This document shows positions 6,458 to 13,627 of a stretch of DNA of 13,796 nt, piece by piece; position 1 is the stretch's first letter; every line of letters begins with the position of its first letter. Below the pieces are notes generated by a model. That model worked only from the letters and a program-made list of their open reading frames with translations, ran no database searches and was not told the DNA's origin. Source of the stretch: JBBSTY01 sp038235385 (GTDB lineage Bacteria > Actinomycetota > Acidimicrobiia > Acidimicrobiales > Acidimicrobilacustridaceae); contig JBBSTY010000117.1 of assembly GCA_038235385.1 (NCBI GenBank), positions 1 to 13,796 on the forward strand. Direction: 5' to 3'. Made by a program: the position numbers and the translations under genes.

Positions 6458-7888
6458 GTGACCGCAACTGCACGGCGGATGGGGGCGACGACGGTCGTCA
6501 TGGCGATGGTGGTGACCCTCGCGCTCGGTGGGACGTCGTCGGCCCAGACCGCCGCCGGTGAGACCACGGCGGCCCCGACCGCCGCCGAGTTGGACGGCCT
6601 CGTGCTCGCCCGGGCCATGGAGCTCGATGGCGTGGAGACGGACCTGTCCACCACCGCCGTCGACCGAGCCCGGCTCGAGACCGCCATCGCCTCGGGGCGT
6701 GAGGAGTACCGGGTCGGGCTCGACCAGGAGAACGCCACCCGGGCCGCTCTCGGGCGCTACTCGGTCGCGGTGTACATGGCCGGCGAGGTCGTTCCGCCGC
6801 ACATGACCGAGGCGCTGCTCACCACCAGGGTCGGCGACCTCGATCTCGAGGGCGGTCGCGTCCTGGCGACCACGGTGCACCGAGAGCTCACCGAAGGCGC
6901 CCGCCGGGCGAGCCTCGACCTCGACCTGGTCGAGGCGGCGCTCGACCGCGACGAGGCCGCCGCCGCCCAACTCGACGCGCACCTCGACGAGCGGCGCGAG
7001 CGACAGGCGCAGCTCATCGCCGAGATCGAGACCACCCGCGTCGATGCGACACGCACCCGGGCGGCCGAGGAGGCCCGGGCGGCCCAAGAGGCGCGCCGTC
7101 GGGCCGAGGAGGCGCTGCGGGCGTCGACCCCGAGACCGGACTCGCATCGCAGCGGGGTGGTCCCCTCCCCGACCGTTCGGGCCGAGATCATCGCCCTCCT
7201 CGGCGGGGAGATCTCGCGAACGGCGCTCGACGCGTACTGGCGCGCCGCCGCCATCACCAACGCGGGCCGCCCCGGCTGCGGCATCGACTGGGCCCTGATC
7301 GGCGCCATCGGCCGGGTGGAGACCAACCACGGCACCTACGGCGGAGCCGTGCTCGCTCCCGACGGGTCCACGACCCCGACGATCATCGGCATCGCGCTCG
7401 ATGGCTCGCGCGGCACGGCCCGTGTCGCCGACACCGACGGTGGCGCCCTCGACGGCGACCCGGTGGTGGATCGGGCGGTCGGACCGATGCAGTTCATCCC
7501 CGGCACGTGGCGGGCGTTCGCCGCCGACGGCAACGGCGACGGCGTCGCCGATCCGCACAACATCTACGACGCCGCCGTCGCTACGGGCACCTACCTGTGC
7601 AGCTCGGCGGGCGGTCCGATCGCCGATCAGACCAACGCATCCCGCGCCGTGTTCGCCTACAACCGCTCGTCGGACTACAACCTCCAGGTCCTCACCCTCG
7701 CCGATCACTACCGCCGGGTCATCGACCCCTCGCTCCCGCCCCGGACACCGGTCACCATCGCGCCGCCCGATCCCGGCGACCTCCCACCCCCGGCGTCGCC
7801 CGAGGTCCCCCGGGATCCCGACCCGCCGACGACCACGACCACGACTCCGAGCACCACCGCCCCGTCCACCACCACGACCGCCCCGTAG
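6458..7888 (+). CDS. Secreted lytic transglycosylase (MltB/SLT_2-like) with N-terminal coiled coil
   Basis: A 476-residue exported murein hydrolase. The signal peptide spans about residues 1-30 (basic start, hydrophobic VVMAMVVTLALGG, likely cleavage around TSSA-Q). An Ala/Glu/Arg-rich, mostly helical coiled-coil region follows (about 40-225), then the transglycosylase domain (about 235-430) and a Pro/Thr tail ending in runs of Thr and Pro. The catalytic acid is probably Glu288 in GRVETNHG. The downstream DTDGGALDGD, AVGPMQFIPGTW, DGNGDGVADP (Ca-binding-like) and AVFAYNRS motifs match actinobacterial MltB-type enzymes that cleave peptidoglycan to anhydromuropeptides. GTG at 6458 is preferred for the signal peptide; ATG at 6479 is also possible. 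No good SD is visible. It is followed seven bases later by the alkyltransferase-like gene. Confidence 0.85.
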   Translation: MTATARRMGATTVVMAMVVTLALGGTSSAQTAAGETTAAPTAAELDGLVLARAMELDGVETDLSTTAVDRARLETAIASGREEYRVGLDQENATRAALGRYSVAVYMAGEVVPPHMTEALLTTRVGDLDLEGGRVLATTVHRELTEGARRASLDLDLVEAALDRDEAAAAQLDAHLDERRERQAQLIAEIETTRVDATRTRAAEEARAAQEARRRAEEALRASTPRPDSHRSGVVPSPTVRAEIIALLGGEISRTALDAYWRAAAITNAGRPGCGIDWALIGAIGRVETNHGTYGGAVLAPDGSTTPTIIGIALDGSRGTARVADTDGGALDGDPVVDRAVGPMQFIPGTWRAFAADGNGDGVADPHNIYDAAVATGTYLCSSAGGPIADQTNASRAVFAYNRSSDYNLQVLTLADHYRRVIDPSLPPRTPVTIAPPDPGDLPPPASPEVPRDPDPPTTTTTTPSTTAPSTTTTAP

Positions 7889-7895
7889 CACCGTC

Positions 7896-8183
7896 GTGGC
7901 CGACGGCACCAGCGCGTTCGCGGTGGCGGTCCTCGCCGTCATCGACGCGACGCGTCCCGGCGACGTCGTGACCTACGGCGAGGTCGCGGTCGAAGCCGGG
8001 GCGCCGGGACGAGCCCGCGCCGTTGGCGCGCTCCTCGCCGAGCACGGCGGTGACCACCCGTGGTGGCGCGTCGTGACCGCCACCGGTCGCCTCGTCCCGG
8101 GGAACGAGGACGAGCACGGCCGGAGGTTGCGCGCCGAGGGCGTCGAGGTGCGCGGTGGACACGTGCGTCGAGCGCGCCCCTGA
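7896..8183 (+). CDS. Alkyltransferase-like (ATL) DNA-binding protein, MGMT family
   Basis: A 95-residue protein corresponding to the DNA-binding domain of O6-alkylguanine-DNA alkyltransferase. VTYGEVA (Tyr27) and RAVGALL (Arg41) match the nucleotide-flipping Tyr and Arg-finger region, but the active-site P-C-H-R motif reads HPWWRV (54-59), with Trp56 where the acceptor Cys should be. It therefore cannot transfer alkyl groups itself. Known ATL proteins bind O6-alkylguanine lesions and pass them to nucleotide excision repair, and that is the likely role here. The GTG start at 7896 is chosen from the domain boundary; no convincing SD is present, and it lies seven bases after the transglycosylase stop, so it is probably co-transcribed with it. 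Functional linkage to that gene is not obvious. Confidence 0.85.
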   Translation: MADGTSAFAVAVLAVIDATRPGDVVTYGEVAVEAGAPGRARAVGALLAEHGGDHPWWRVVTATGRLVPGNEDEHGRRLRAEGVEVRGGHVRRARP

Positions 8184-8202
8184 GCCGGGTCGGCCGCCGC
8201 CA

Positions 8203-9354
8203 TCAGGCCAGCGATGCGTAGAGCGCGTCGATGAGCGCCCGGTTGCGGGAGTTCTGCCACCGCGCGCCGATCTGGTCCATCACGTACCCGAAGGCGACGC
8301 CGGCCGTCGGGTCGCAGAACCCCAGCGATCCGCCGGCACCGAAGTGGCCGAACGATGCGGCGTTCGGGCCGAGCGGCCGATCGGGCTGGGTGAGCTGGAA
8401 CCCGAGGCCGAACCGGCTCGGTCGGCCCAAGACGACATCGGGTCCGTCGACCTCCTGCCGGGTGGCGTCGCGGAGCGATCCCTCGTCGACCACCCGCTCG
8501 CCGTCGAGCGCCCCTCCGGCGGCCAGCGCCGCGTAGACGCGGGCGACGCCACGAGCGGACGCGTGGGTGTTGGTGGACGGAAGCTCCGCCGTGCGCCACC
8601 GCTCGGTGTTGACCACCCCGTCTCCCGAGATGGTGGTCGGGTTGAAGTAGGCGTTGTGCTGCAGACGGGCGCCGAGCTCGGCGGGGACCTCGTTGGCCAG
8701 GCCGCCGGGTGGCCACCGGAACTCGGCGATCCGCGCCTGGTCGACCAGCGGGACACCGAGGTGGACATCGGCGCCCAGCGGCCCCGCCACGGTGCGACGG
8801 AGCAGGTCTCCCGGGGTGCGGCCGCTCACCCGGCGCAGCACCTCGCCCACCAGGAACCCGAACGTGTTGACGTGGTAGCCGTGCGCGGTGCCCGGTTCCC
8901 ACCAGGGGCGCTCGGCGGCGAGCGTGGCCACCATCGCCTGCCAGTCGAAGATCAGGTCGTCGGGCTGCGGGTCGTGGAGGGCGGGGAGGCCGGCCTGGTG
9001 GGTGAGGAGGTGGCGCACGGTGACCGCGTCCTTCCCCGCCGCACCGAACTCGGGCCAGTACTCGACCACGGTGGCGTCCGGGTCGAGGTGTCCCTCGCCG
9101 ACCAGACGGGCGGCGAGCAGGGCGACCATGGCCTTCCCGACGGAGAACGCGTTGACGAGCGTGTCCGGTTCCCAGGGGCGGGTCCGGTCGTCGTCCGCGA
9201 AGCCTCCCCAGAGGTCGACGACCACGGTGGTGTCGATCGCGATGCAGACCGCGGCGCCGTGCTCGTCCCGTTCGGCGAAGTTGTCGGCGAAGGCGTCGCG
9301 CACCGCCACGAAGCGCGGATCGCAGAACCCGTCGATGGCGATGTCGCGATGCAC
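8203..9354 (-). CDS. Serine hydrolase, beta-lactamase class C / EstB-type esterase family
   Basis: A 383-residue protein without a signal peptide, so presumably cytoplasmic. It has the family's catalytic set: S-x-x-K as SVGK (Ser71 nucleophile, Lys74), a tyrosine in GYHVNTFGF (about Tyr159) as general base, and an HFGAGG motif (about 336-341) in place of the KTG box of true beta-lactamases. VRHLLTHQAGLP is also highly conserved in this group. These features fit EstB-like esterases and amide hydrolases rather than antibiotic resistance. The start is GTG at 9354 with only a weak GGAT upstream. It lies 25 bp after the sulfatase gene on the same strand and is probably in its operon, which suggests a role in processing the desulfated compound; that link is inference. 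Confidence 0.85.
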   Translation of the reverse strand: MHRDIAIDGFCDPRFVAVRDAFADNFAERDEHGAAVCIAIDTTVVVDLWGGFADDDRTRPWEPDTLVNAFSVGKAMVALLAARLVGEGHLDPDATVVEYWPEFGAAGKDAVTVRHLLTHQAGLPALHDPQPDDLIFDWQAMVATLAAERPWWEPGTAHGYHVNTFGFLVGEVLRRVSGRTPGDLLRRTVAGPLGADVHLGVPLVDQARIAEFRWPPGGLANEVPAELGARLQHNAYFNPTTISGDGVVNTERWRTAELPSTNTHASARGVARVYAALAAGGALDGERVVDEGSLRDATRQEVDGPDVVLGRPSRFGLGFQLTQPDRPLGPNAASFGHFGAGGSLGFCDPTAGVAFGYVMDQIGARWQNSRNRALIDALYASLA

Positions 9355-9379
9355 CGATCCAGTGTGGCGCAGGCGCCGC

Positions 9380-11749
9380 CTACTGCTGGGCCAGGAGACG
9401 GGTCATCTCCGCGCCGGGGTGCACGAGCGACTCGCCGGTGACGTCGAGCACGACCGTGTCGATCGTTCCCGTGAAGGTGAACGGTGCGGCGTAGGCCGAC
9501 GGATCGACGGAGTCGTAGGCCGCATAGCCGCAGCTGAGCCCGACGATCCCGAACAGGTTGGGCACCGTGTGGGGCAGCACGCCGAACCCGACCACCTCGT
9601 CGCCGACGAACAGCCGGACCTCCGCGGGGCTGCCGTGCCCCTTCGAGAAGTCGGGCCCTCCGGTGGTGATCAGCTCCATGGCCACGTCGATGTCGCCGGT
9701 GGGCAGCGGGGAGTCGGCCGACACGGTGAAGCGATCGAGGCCGAGGTGGTTGTGCACGTAGTGCAGGCGATCATCGGCGACGTAGAACGCGTAGCCGCCG
9801 TGGCGGCTGCCATGGGTCAGCACGATGCCTTCGGCGCCACCGTCGGGGACGTGCAGGTGGGCGCTGATGCGGTGGGGTCGGTTGTACACGCGCGGCGCCA
9901 CGGCGAACGGGATGGGCGAACCGCCGGGATGGATCTCGAACACCTTGCGGTGGCGGCCCACCGAGGGACGGCGAGCCATCAACCGGGTGATGTCGCCGGT
10001 GGCGATCGGCAGCACCCCGTAGCGCTCGGCCTCGGCCCACCACAGCGCCACCATCTCGTCGAGCTTCCCGGGTTCGGCGGCGGCGACGTCGTGGCACTCC
10101 GACGGATCCGCGACCAGGTCGTAGAGCTCCCAGTCCTCGGCCTCGAGCTGGTCGAGGATGTCCTCGCTGAGGAACGTCCCGAACGGGTGACCGCGCTCCG
10201 CGCCCTCGGCCAGGCTCGGGCCCGGGTACGGGCACACCGCCTTCCAACCCTCGTGGTAGATCGACCGGTGTCCGAACATCTCGAAGTACTGGGTGGTGTG
10301 CGAGCTCGCTGCGTCCGCGTCGGCGAAGGTGGCGAACAGGCTGGTTCCGTGCAGCTCGGACTGCTCCACCCCCCGGATGTGCGTGGGCGCATCGAGACCG
10401 ATCGCCTCGAGCAACGTGGGAACGATGTCGATGGCATGGGCGTACTGGTGGCGGACCTCGCCGCGGGCGGCGATGCCCGATGGCCACGACACGATGCACG
10501 GGTCGGTGATGCCGCCGCGGTAGGTCTCGCGCTTCCAGCGACGGAACGGCGTGTCGCCCGCCCACGTCCACCCCCAGGAGTAGTGGGCGAAGGTGTCCTC
10601 GCCGCCCCATTCGTCGAACACCTCGAGGTTGTCCTCGAGGGTCTCGGGTGCGAGGTTGAAGAACAGACCCTCGTTGCGGGTGCCGTGCTCGCCGCCCTCC
10701 GCGCTGGCGCCGTTGTCGGACACGGCGACGACGATGGTGTTGTCGAGCTCGCCGATGGCCTCGAGGAAGTCGAGCACCCGGCCGATGTGGTGATCGGTCT
10801 GGCTCAGGAAGCCGGCGTACACCTCCATCTGGCGGGCGTACATGCGCTTGGCGTCGTCGGAGAGCGTGTCCCAGGCCTCGACGTCGGGGTCGCGATCGGA
10901 CAGCTCGGTTCCCGGCGGCAGCAAGCCGAGGGCCTGCTGCCGTTCGAACACGACTCGCCGGTACTCGTCCCACCCGCCGTCGAAGGCGCCTGCGTAGCGC
11001 TCGATCCACTCCGGCTCGACCTGGTGCGGAGCATGCCCCGCGCCGGTGGCGAACCAGAGGAAGAACGGCTTGTCGGGCGCGTTGGTGCTCGCGTCCTTCA
11101 CGAAGTCGATGGCGCGATCCGCGAGGTCGGCGTTGAGGTGGTACCCGTCGGCCGGTTGGTACGGCTGGCGGATCGAGTGGTTGTCGTAGGTGAGATCGGG
11201 GTGCCACTGGTCGGTGTCGCCACCGAGGAACCCGTAGTAGCGCTCGAACCCGCGTCCGAGCGGCCATCGGTCGTACGGGCCGGCCGGTGTGGTCTCGGCC
11301 GCCGGGGTGAGGTGCCACTTGCCGACCGCGAAGGTGTTGTACCCGTGGTTCACGAGCATCTCCGAGATGAACCCGTGCTCGAAGGCCATGGTGGAGTTGT
11401 GCGCCGGGTACCCGAGCGCGAGCTCGGTGATGGCCGACAGCCCGAGGGTGTGGTGGTTGCGGCCGGTGAGCAGGCACCCCCGGGTGGGCGAGCACAGCGC
11501 CGTGGTCTGGAAGTTGGCGTACCGGAGGCCACGTTCGGCGAGGCGATCCAGGTTCGGCGTCTCGCACAGCCCCCCGAACACGGAGAGTTGCCCGTAGCCG
11601 ACGTCGTCGAGGACGATCACCATCACGTTGGGCGCGCCCTCGGGCGGGGTCGGCCGGCCCGGCCACGCCTCGGTGGAGGTCTGCCGCGTGCGCCCGATCG
11701 TCCCCGGGAAGGGCTCGCCGGGGGCGTACTCGATCAGGTCGTCGCTCAT
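9380..11749 (-). CDS. Cys-type arylsulfatase (S1 family)
   Basis: A 789-residue sulfatase. Near the N-terminus, VIVLDDVGYG supplies the metal-binding Asp48 and Asp49, and C-S-P-T-R at 86-90 is the Cys-type formylglycine motif, so Cys86 must be oxidised by a formylglycine-generating enzyme encoded elsewhere. GKWHL, GHAPH and SDNGAS provide further conserved active-site residues. The sequence LLTGRNHHTLG and the long C-terminal beta-rich part (about 540-789) resemble the Pseudomonas AtsA-like group. No signal peptide is present, so it probably acts in the cytoplasm on small aryl or alkyl sulfate esters. ATG at 11749 has a GAGGAA Shine-Dalgarno and overlaps the stop of the upstream mini-ORF as ATGA. 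The frame stays open further upstream, but only through low-complexity repeat sequence. Confidence 0.92.
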   Translation of the reverse strand: MSDDLIEYAPGEPFPGTIGRTRQTSTEAWPGRPTPPEGAPNVMVIVLDDVGYGQLSVFGGLCETPNLDRLAERGLRYANFQTTALCSPTRGCLLTGRNHHTLGLSAITELALGYPAHNSTMAFEHGFISEMLVNHGYNTFAVGKWHLTPAAETTPAGPYDRWPLGRGFERYYGFLGGDTDQWHPDLTYDNHSIRQPYQPADGYHLNADLADRAIDFVKDASTNAPDKPFFLWFATGAGHAPHQVEPEWIERYAGAFDGGWDEYRRVVFERQQALGLLPPGTELSDRDPDVEAWDTLSDDAKRMYARQMEVYAGFLSQTDHHIGRVLDFLEAIGELDNTIVVAVSDNGASAEGGEHGTRNEGLFFNLAPETLEDNLEVFDEWGGEDTFAHYSWGWTWAGDTPFRRWKRETYRGGITDPCIVSWPSGIAARGEVRHQYAHAIDIVPTLLEAIGLDAPTHIRGVEQSELHGTSLFATFADADAASSHTTQYFEMFGHRSIYHEGWKAVCPYPGPSLAEGAERGHPFGTFLSEDILDQLEAEDWELYDLVADPSECHDVAAAEPGKLDEMVALWWAEAERYGVLPIATGDITRLMARRPSVGRHRKVFEIHPGGSPIPFAVAPRVYNRPHRISAHLHVPDGGAEGIVLTHGSRHGGYAFYVADDRLHYVHNHLGLDRFTVSADSPLPTGDIDVAMELITTGGPDFSKGHGSPAEVRLFVGDEVVGFGVLPHTVPNLFGIVGLSCGYAAYDSVDPSAYAAPFTFTGTIDTVVLDVTGESLVHPGAEMTRLLAQQ

Positions 11750-11943
11750 CTGTGGTTCCTCGGGTTCGGTGTCGGGTTCGGTGTCGGGTTCGGTGTCGGT
11801 GGGAGCGGATGCCGGTCCAGGATCCGGTCGGCCCAGTGGGCCCGTCCGGTGGCGCGCAGCCGCTCGAGGTACGCCGGCAGGTGCCCGTGACCGCTCAGGT
11901 GGTCGGGGCGCAGCGGGTCGATGTCGATGAAGAGCACCCGCAC
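11746..11943 (-). CDS. 65-aa ORF resembling a sulfatase N-terminus, coupled to the arylsulfatase
   Basis: The GTG start at 11943 follows an excellent Shine-Dalgarno, GGGGAGGA, five to six bases away. The product begins VRVLFIDIDPLRPDHLSGHG, matching the opening strand and metal-site region (typically FIDIDTLRPDHLG) of many sulfatases. It then runs for about 25 residues resembling the PNIDRLAARG helix before changing into a PTPN repeat and ending at TGA (11748-11746). The formylglycine segment and everything after it are missing, so it is not an active sulfatase. Its stop overlaps the arylsulfatase ATG as ATGA, so ribosomes finishing here could reinitiate on the sulfatase. It may be a decayed tandem sulfatase kept as a translational leader, or a genuine small protein. 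That it is translated is likely; its role is unknown. Confidence 0.55.
   Translation of the reverse strand: MRVLFIDIDPLRPDHLSGHGHLPAYLERLRATGRAHWADRILDRHPLPPTPNPTPNPTPNPRNHR
11761..11796. repeat. Three perfect tandem copies of a 12-bp unit
   Basis: CGGGTTCGGTGT occurs at 11761-11772, 11773-11784 and 11785-11796, followed by a partial CGGT. On the minus strand it encodes PTPN repeated in the mini-ORF, immediately before the arylsulfatase start. Because the unit is 12 bp, copy-number changes would keep the frame but alter spacing. Confidence 0.9.
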
Positions 11944-11970
11944 GTGGTCCTCCCCTGTCGTCTGCCACCC

Positions 11971-12019
11971 CGAGGTCGACATCGTACCGACCGGCGGTCG
12001 GTGGTTCCGACCGACCTCG
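11971..12019. promoter_or_regulatory. Nested inverted repeats, candidate repressor operator
   Basis: The core is ACCGACC-GGC-GGTCGGT (11986-12002), a perfect 7-bp dyad of the kind bound by TetR-family regulators. A further ACCGACC copy lies at 12010-12016, and outer arms CGAGGTCG (11971-11978) and CGACCTCG (12012-12019) form an 8-bp inverted repeat around it. The site touches the candidate -10 TACGAT (11986-11981) of the leftward sulfatase operon, as a repressor site would. It is also within the region shared with trxC. No regulator gene is present in the window. Confidence 0.5.
11981..11986 (-). promoter_or_regulatory. Candidate -10 element of the sulfatase operon
   Basis: TACGAT read leftward fits TANNNT; no good -35 is seen, only CGGAAC 17 bp upstream. 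A start near 11974 would leave about 30 nt before the mini-ORF GTG at 11943. Confidence 0.35.
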
Positions 12020-12058
12020 ACCGAGTTGGTGTCGGGCCTGGAACCATACCCCCCCAGG

Positions 12059-12064
12059 TACACT
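12059..12064 (+). promoter_or_regulatory. Candidate -10 element of trxC
   Basis: TACACT matches TANNNT and lies 48 bp before the ATG at 12112. No convincing -35 is visible at 17 bp. A GGAACC at 12040-12045 recalls the -35 of stress ECF sigma factors, but no matching -10 (GTT) follows at the right distance. Confidence 0.35.
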
Positions 12065-12111
12065 GCTCCTCAGGTGCAGACGTCCAGCCGTCGCGATCGA
12101 GGAGCATCCCC

Positions 12112-12540
12112 ATGCCAGCCACGACCCCCTGTCCATCGTGCGGGAAGAAGAACCGGGTGCCGGCGGTCGCGTCCGGGACACCGGCGTGCGGCGCGTGCGG
12201 CACACCCCTCCCCTGGGTCGCCGACGCAAGCACCTCCACCTTCGACGCAGCGGTCGCCGGCAAGGGGCCGGTCCTCGTGGACCTGTGGGCCCCCTGGTGC
12301 GGCCCGTGCCGGATGGTGGCCCCCGTGCTCGAGCAACTCGCCGCTGAACGAGCTGGCGAGCTCAAGGTGGTGAAGGTCAACGTGGACGAGGAACCGTCGG
12401 TGTCCGCGCGCTTCGGCGTGCAGGGCATCCCGACCATGCTCCTGTTCGCCGACGGTGAGCTCATCGGCCGTCAGACGGGCGCGCTCCCCGCACCGGCGCT
12501 CACGCAGTGGATCGACGCCACCGTCGGCGCCCGGGCCTGA
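12112..12540 (+). CDS. trxC: Thioredoxin 2 with N-terminal zinc ribbon
   Basis: A 142-residue cytoplasmic thiol-disulfide oxidoreductase. Two CxxC pairs in the first 30 residues (Cys7/Cys10 and Cys26/Cys29) form the zinc ribbon characteristic of thioredoxin 2 (TrxC). The thioredoxin fold follows, with active site W-C-G-P-C at 62-66 and cis-Pro107 in QGIPTMLLF. The length agrees with TrxC (about 140) rather than Trx1 (about 108). ATG at 12112 is preceded by GAGGAG at seven bases, a strong and well-spaced site. It is transcribed divergently from the sulfatase operon and ends two bases before the convergent esterase gene ends. In known TrxC proteins the zinc centre responds to oxidation, so an oxidative-stress role is likely. 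Confidence 0.95.
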   Translation: MPATTPCPSCGKKNRVPAVASGTPACGACGTPLPWVADASTSTFDAAVAGKGPVLVDLWAPWCGPCRMVAPVLEQLAAERAGELKVVKVNVDEEPSVSARFGVQGIPTMLLFADGELIGRQTGALPAPALTQWIDATVGARA

Positions 12541-12542
12541 GA

Positions 12543-13466
12543 TCAGGCCAACGCGGCTCGAAGGCCGTCACCGGCGCGGTCGATGGCGTCATCGGCGGCG
12601 GCCAACACCCCGTTGAAGCTGAAGAAGCCGTGGATCTGGCCCTCCCAGCGCTGGAGCTCGACCTTCACGCCGGCCTCGGCCAGTCGATCCGCGTAGGCCT
12701 CACCTTCGTCGCGCAGGGGATCGAACTCGGCGGTGTACACGACCGCAGGAGCGAGGCCGCCGAGGTCGTCGACGAAGAACGGTGAGACTTGGGGATCCTT
12801 CGGGTCCTGATCACCCAGGTAGTGACCCATGAACCACTCCATGGCCTCCTTGGTCAGGAGGTAGCCCTCGCCGTTCTCCTCGATCGAGGGATGCGATGCG
12901 GTGAGATCGGTGACCGGGTACACGAGCAGCTGCTGACGCAGGGGCGTGCCGTGATCGCGAGCGTGGATGGCGAGCAGGGCGGCCAGGTTGCCACCGGCGG
13001 AGTCGCCACCGACCGCCAGGCGGGTGGCATCGATGCCGAGCTCGGCCGCGTGGGCGACGACCCAATCCAGCGACGCGACGCAGTCATCGATCGCGGCCGG
13101 GCACGGCGCCTCGGGGGCGAGGCGGTACTCGACCGAGACGACGACGGCCGAGGATCGATCGGCCAGCAGCCGGGCGGTGTTGTCGGAATCGTCCAGGGAT
13201 CCGATGACGAAGCCACCCCCGTGGATCCACAGCAACGCCGGAGCGTCGCTGTCCGGCGCGGCGGCCGGAACGTAGACGCGCACCGGCACCCCGCCCTCGG
13301 GCGTCGGGACCGTGTGGTCCTCGACGCGGGCGATCGGTACGTCGACCGTGGGCGGCCGGACCGACGACATCATCTGGCGCACGCTGGCGACGTCGGCCCC
13401 GGACAGCGCGAAGCCGACCTGGTCGAGCAGCTCGAGCAGCGACGTCACCTGTGGATCGAGTGGCAC
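12543..13466 (-). CDS. Alpha/beta hydrolase, HSL-family esterase
   Basis: A 307-residue carboxylesterase of the hormone-sensitive-lipase group. It has the oxyanion-hole motif H-G-G-G (82-85, in WIHGGGFVIGS), YRLAPE (115-120), nucleophile Ser156 in GDSAGG, Asp249 in FDPLRDEG and His279 in QIHGFF, a complete catalytic triad. Substrates of such enzymes are short-chain acyl esters. GTG at 13466 is preferred because it gives the family-typical beginning MPLDPQV and follows a GGGGGA a few bases upstream; GTG at 13490 would add eight residues (MAANDGGT) and cannot be excluded. No signal peptide is present. It is convergent with trxC with a two-base gap, so no terminator separates them. Confidence 0.9.
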   Translation of the reverse strand: MPLDPQVTSLLELLDQVGFALSGADVASVRQMMSSVRPPTVDVPIARVEDHTVPTPEGGVPVRVYVPAAAPDSDAPALLWIHGGGFVIGSLDDSDNTARLLADRSSAVVVSVEYRLAPEAPCPAAIDDCVASLDWVVAHAAELGIDATRLAVGGDSAGGNLAALLAIHARDHGTPLRQQLLVYPVTDLTASHPSIEENGEGYLLTKEAMEWFMGHYLGDQDPKDPQVSPFFVDDLGGLAPAVVYTAEFDPLRDEGEAYADRLAEAGVKVELQRWEGQIHGFFSFNGVLAAADDAIDRAGDGLRAALA

Positions 13467-13521
13467 GGTTCCCCCATCGTTCGCGGCCACCGATCGGCCG
13501 ACGACCGCGACGCTACCCGGC

Positions 13522-13527
13522 TATGGT
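13522..13527 (+). promoter_or_regulatory. Candidate -10 element of the right-edge gene
   Basis: TATGGT matches four of six bases of TATAAT; a start near 13534 would place the structured segment 13552-13610 in the leader. A competing reading uses TTGACC (13539-13544) with CAGCAT (13561-13566) at 16 bp. Neither is strong. Confidence 0.25.
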
Positions 13528-13551
13528 CCGACGTTCGCTTGACCAACCACC

Positions 13552-13610
13552 TCGGCGGTCCAGCATCCTGCGCCCGGAGCGCTCCCCGCCCGGACGGGAG
13601 GGACCGCCGA
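13552..13610 (+). other. Potential branched RNA structure in the leader of the right-edge gene
   Basis: TCGGCGGTCC (13552-13561) and GGACCGCCGA (13601-13610) are perfect 10-bp complements closing a 39-nt interior. Inside, GCGC (13570-13573) can pair with GCGC (13579-13582), and TCCC (13583-13586) with GGGA (13596-13599), giving a possible three-way junction ending 17 nt before the GTG at 13628. High GC content makes chance pairing possible. Confidence 0.4.
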
Positions 13611-13627
13611 CCGAACCTGGGAGACCC

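Noticed and set aside
6316..6738. N-terminal extension of the cold-shock protein to 207 residues
   Set aside because: The extension is antisense to the transglycosylase, has no domain, and the 66-residue form has the right family start and SD.
8184..8202. Terminator between the convergent ATL and esterase genes
   Set aside because: The 19-bp gap has only GC-rich sequence; no convincing stem-loop could be drawn.
8203..9354. Class C beta-lactamase conferring antibiotic resistance
   Set aside because: The KTG box is replaced by HFG and there is no export signal, both typical of EstB-like esterases rather than lactamases.
11760..11800. A CRISPR-like repeat
   Set aside because: The units are directly tandem 12-mers with no spacers.
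8888..11890. A 1000-codon rightward open frame opposite the esterase and sulfatase
   Set aside because: It is a product of GC-rich codon usage on the antisense strand: low-complexity composition and no recognisable domain, while the opposite strand carries full motifs of two known families.
12040..12064. Oxidative-stress ECF (SigR/SigH-type) promoter for trxC
   Set aside because: GGAACC is present, but no GTT lies at 16-18 bp spacing, so only a tentative -10 was listed.
11750..12229. N-terminal extension of the arylsulfatase by about 160 residues
   Set aside because: It would run through the repeat, the mini-ORF, the operator region and into trxC; the ATG at 11749 has a good SD and the metal-site Asp pair at the expected depth.
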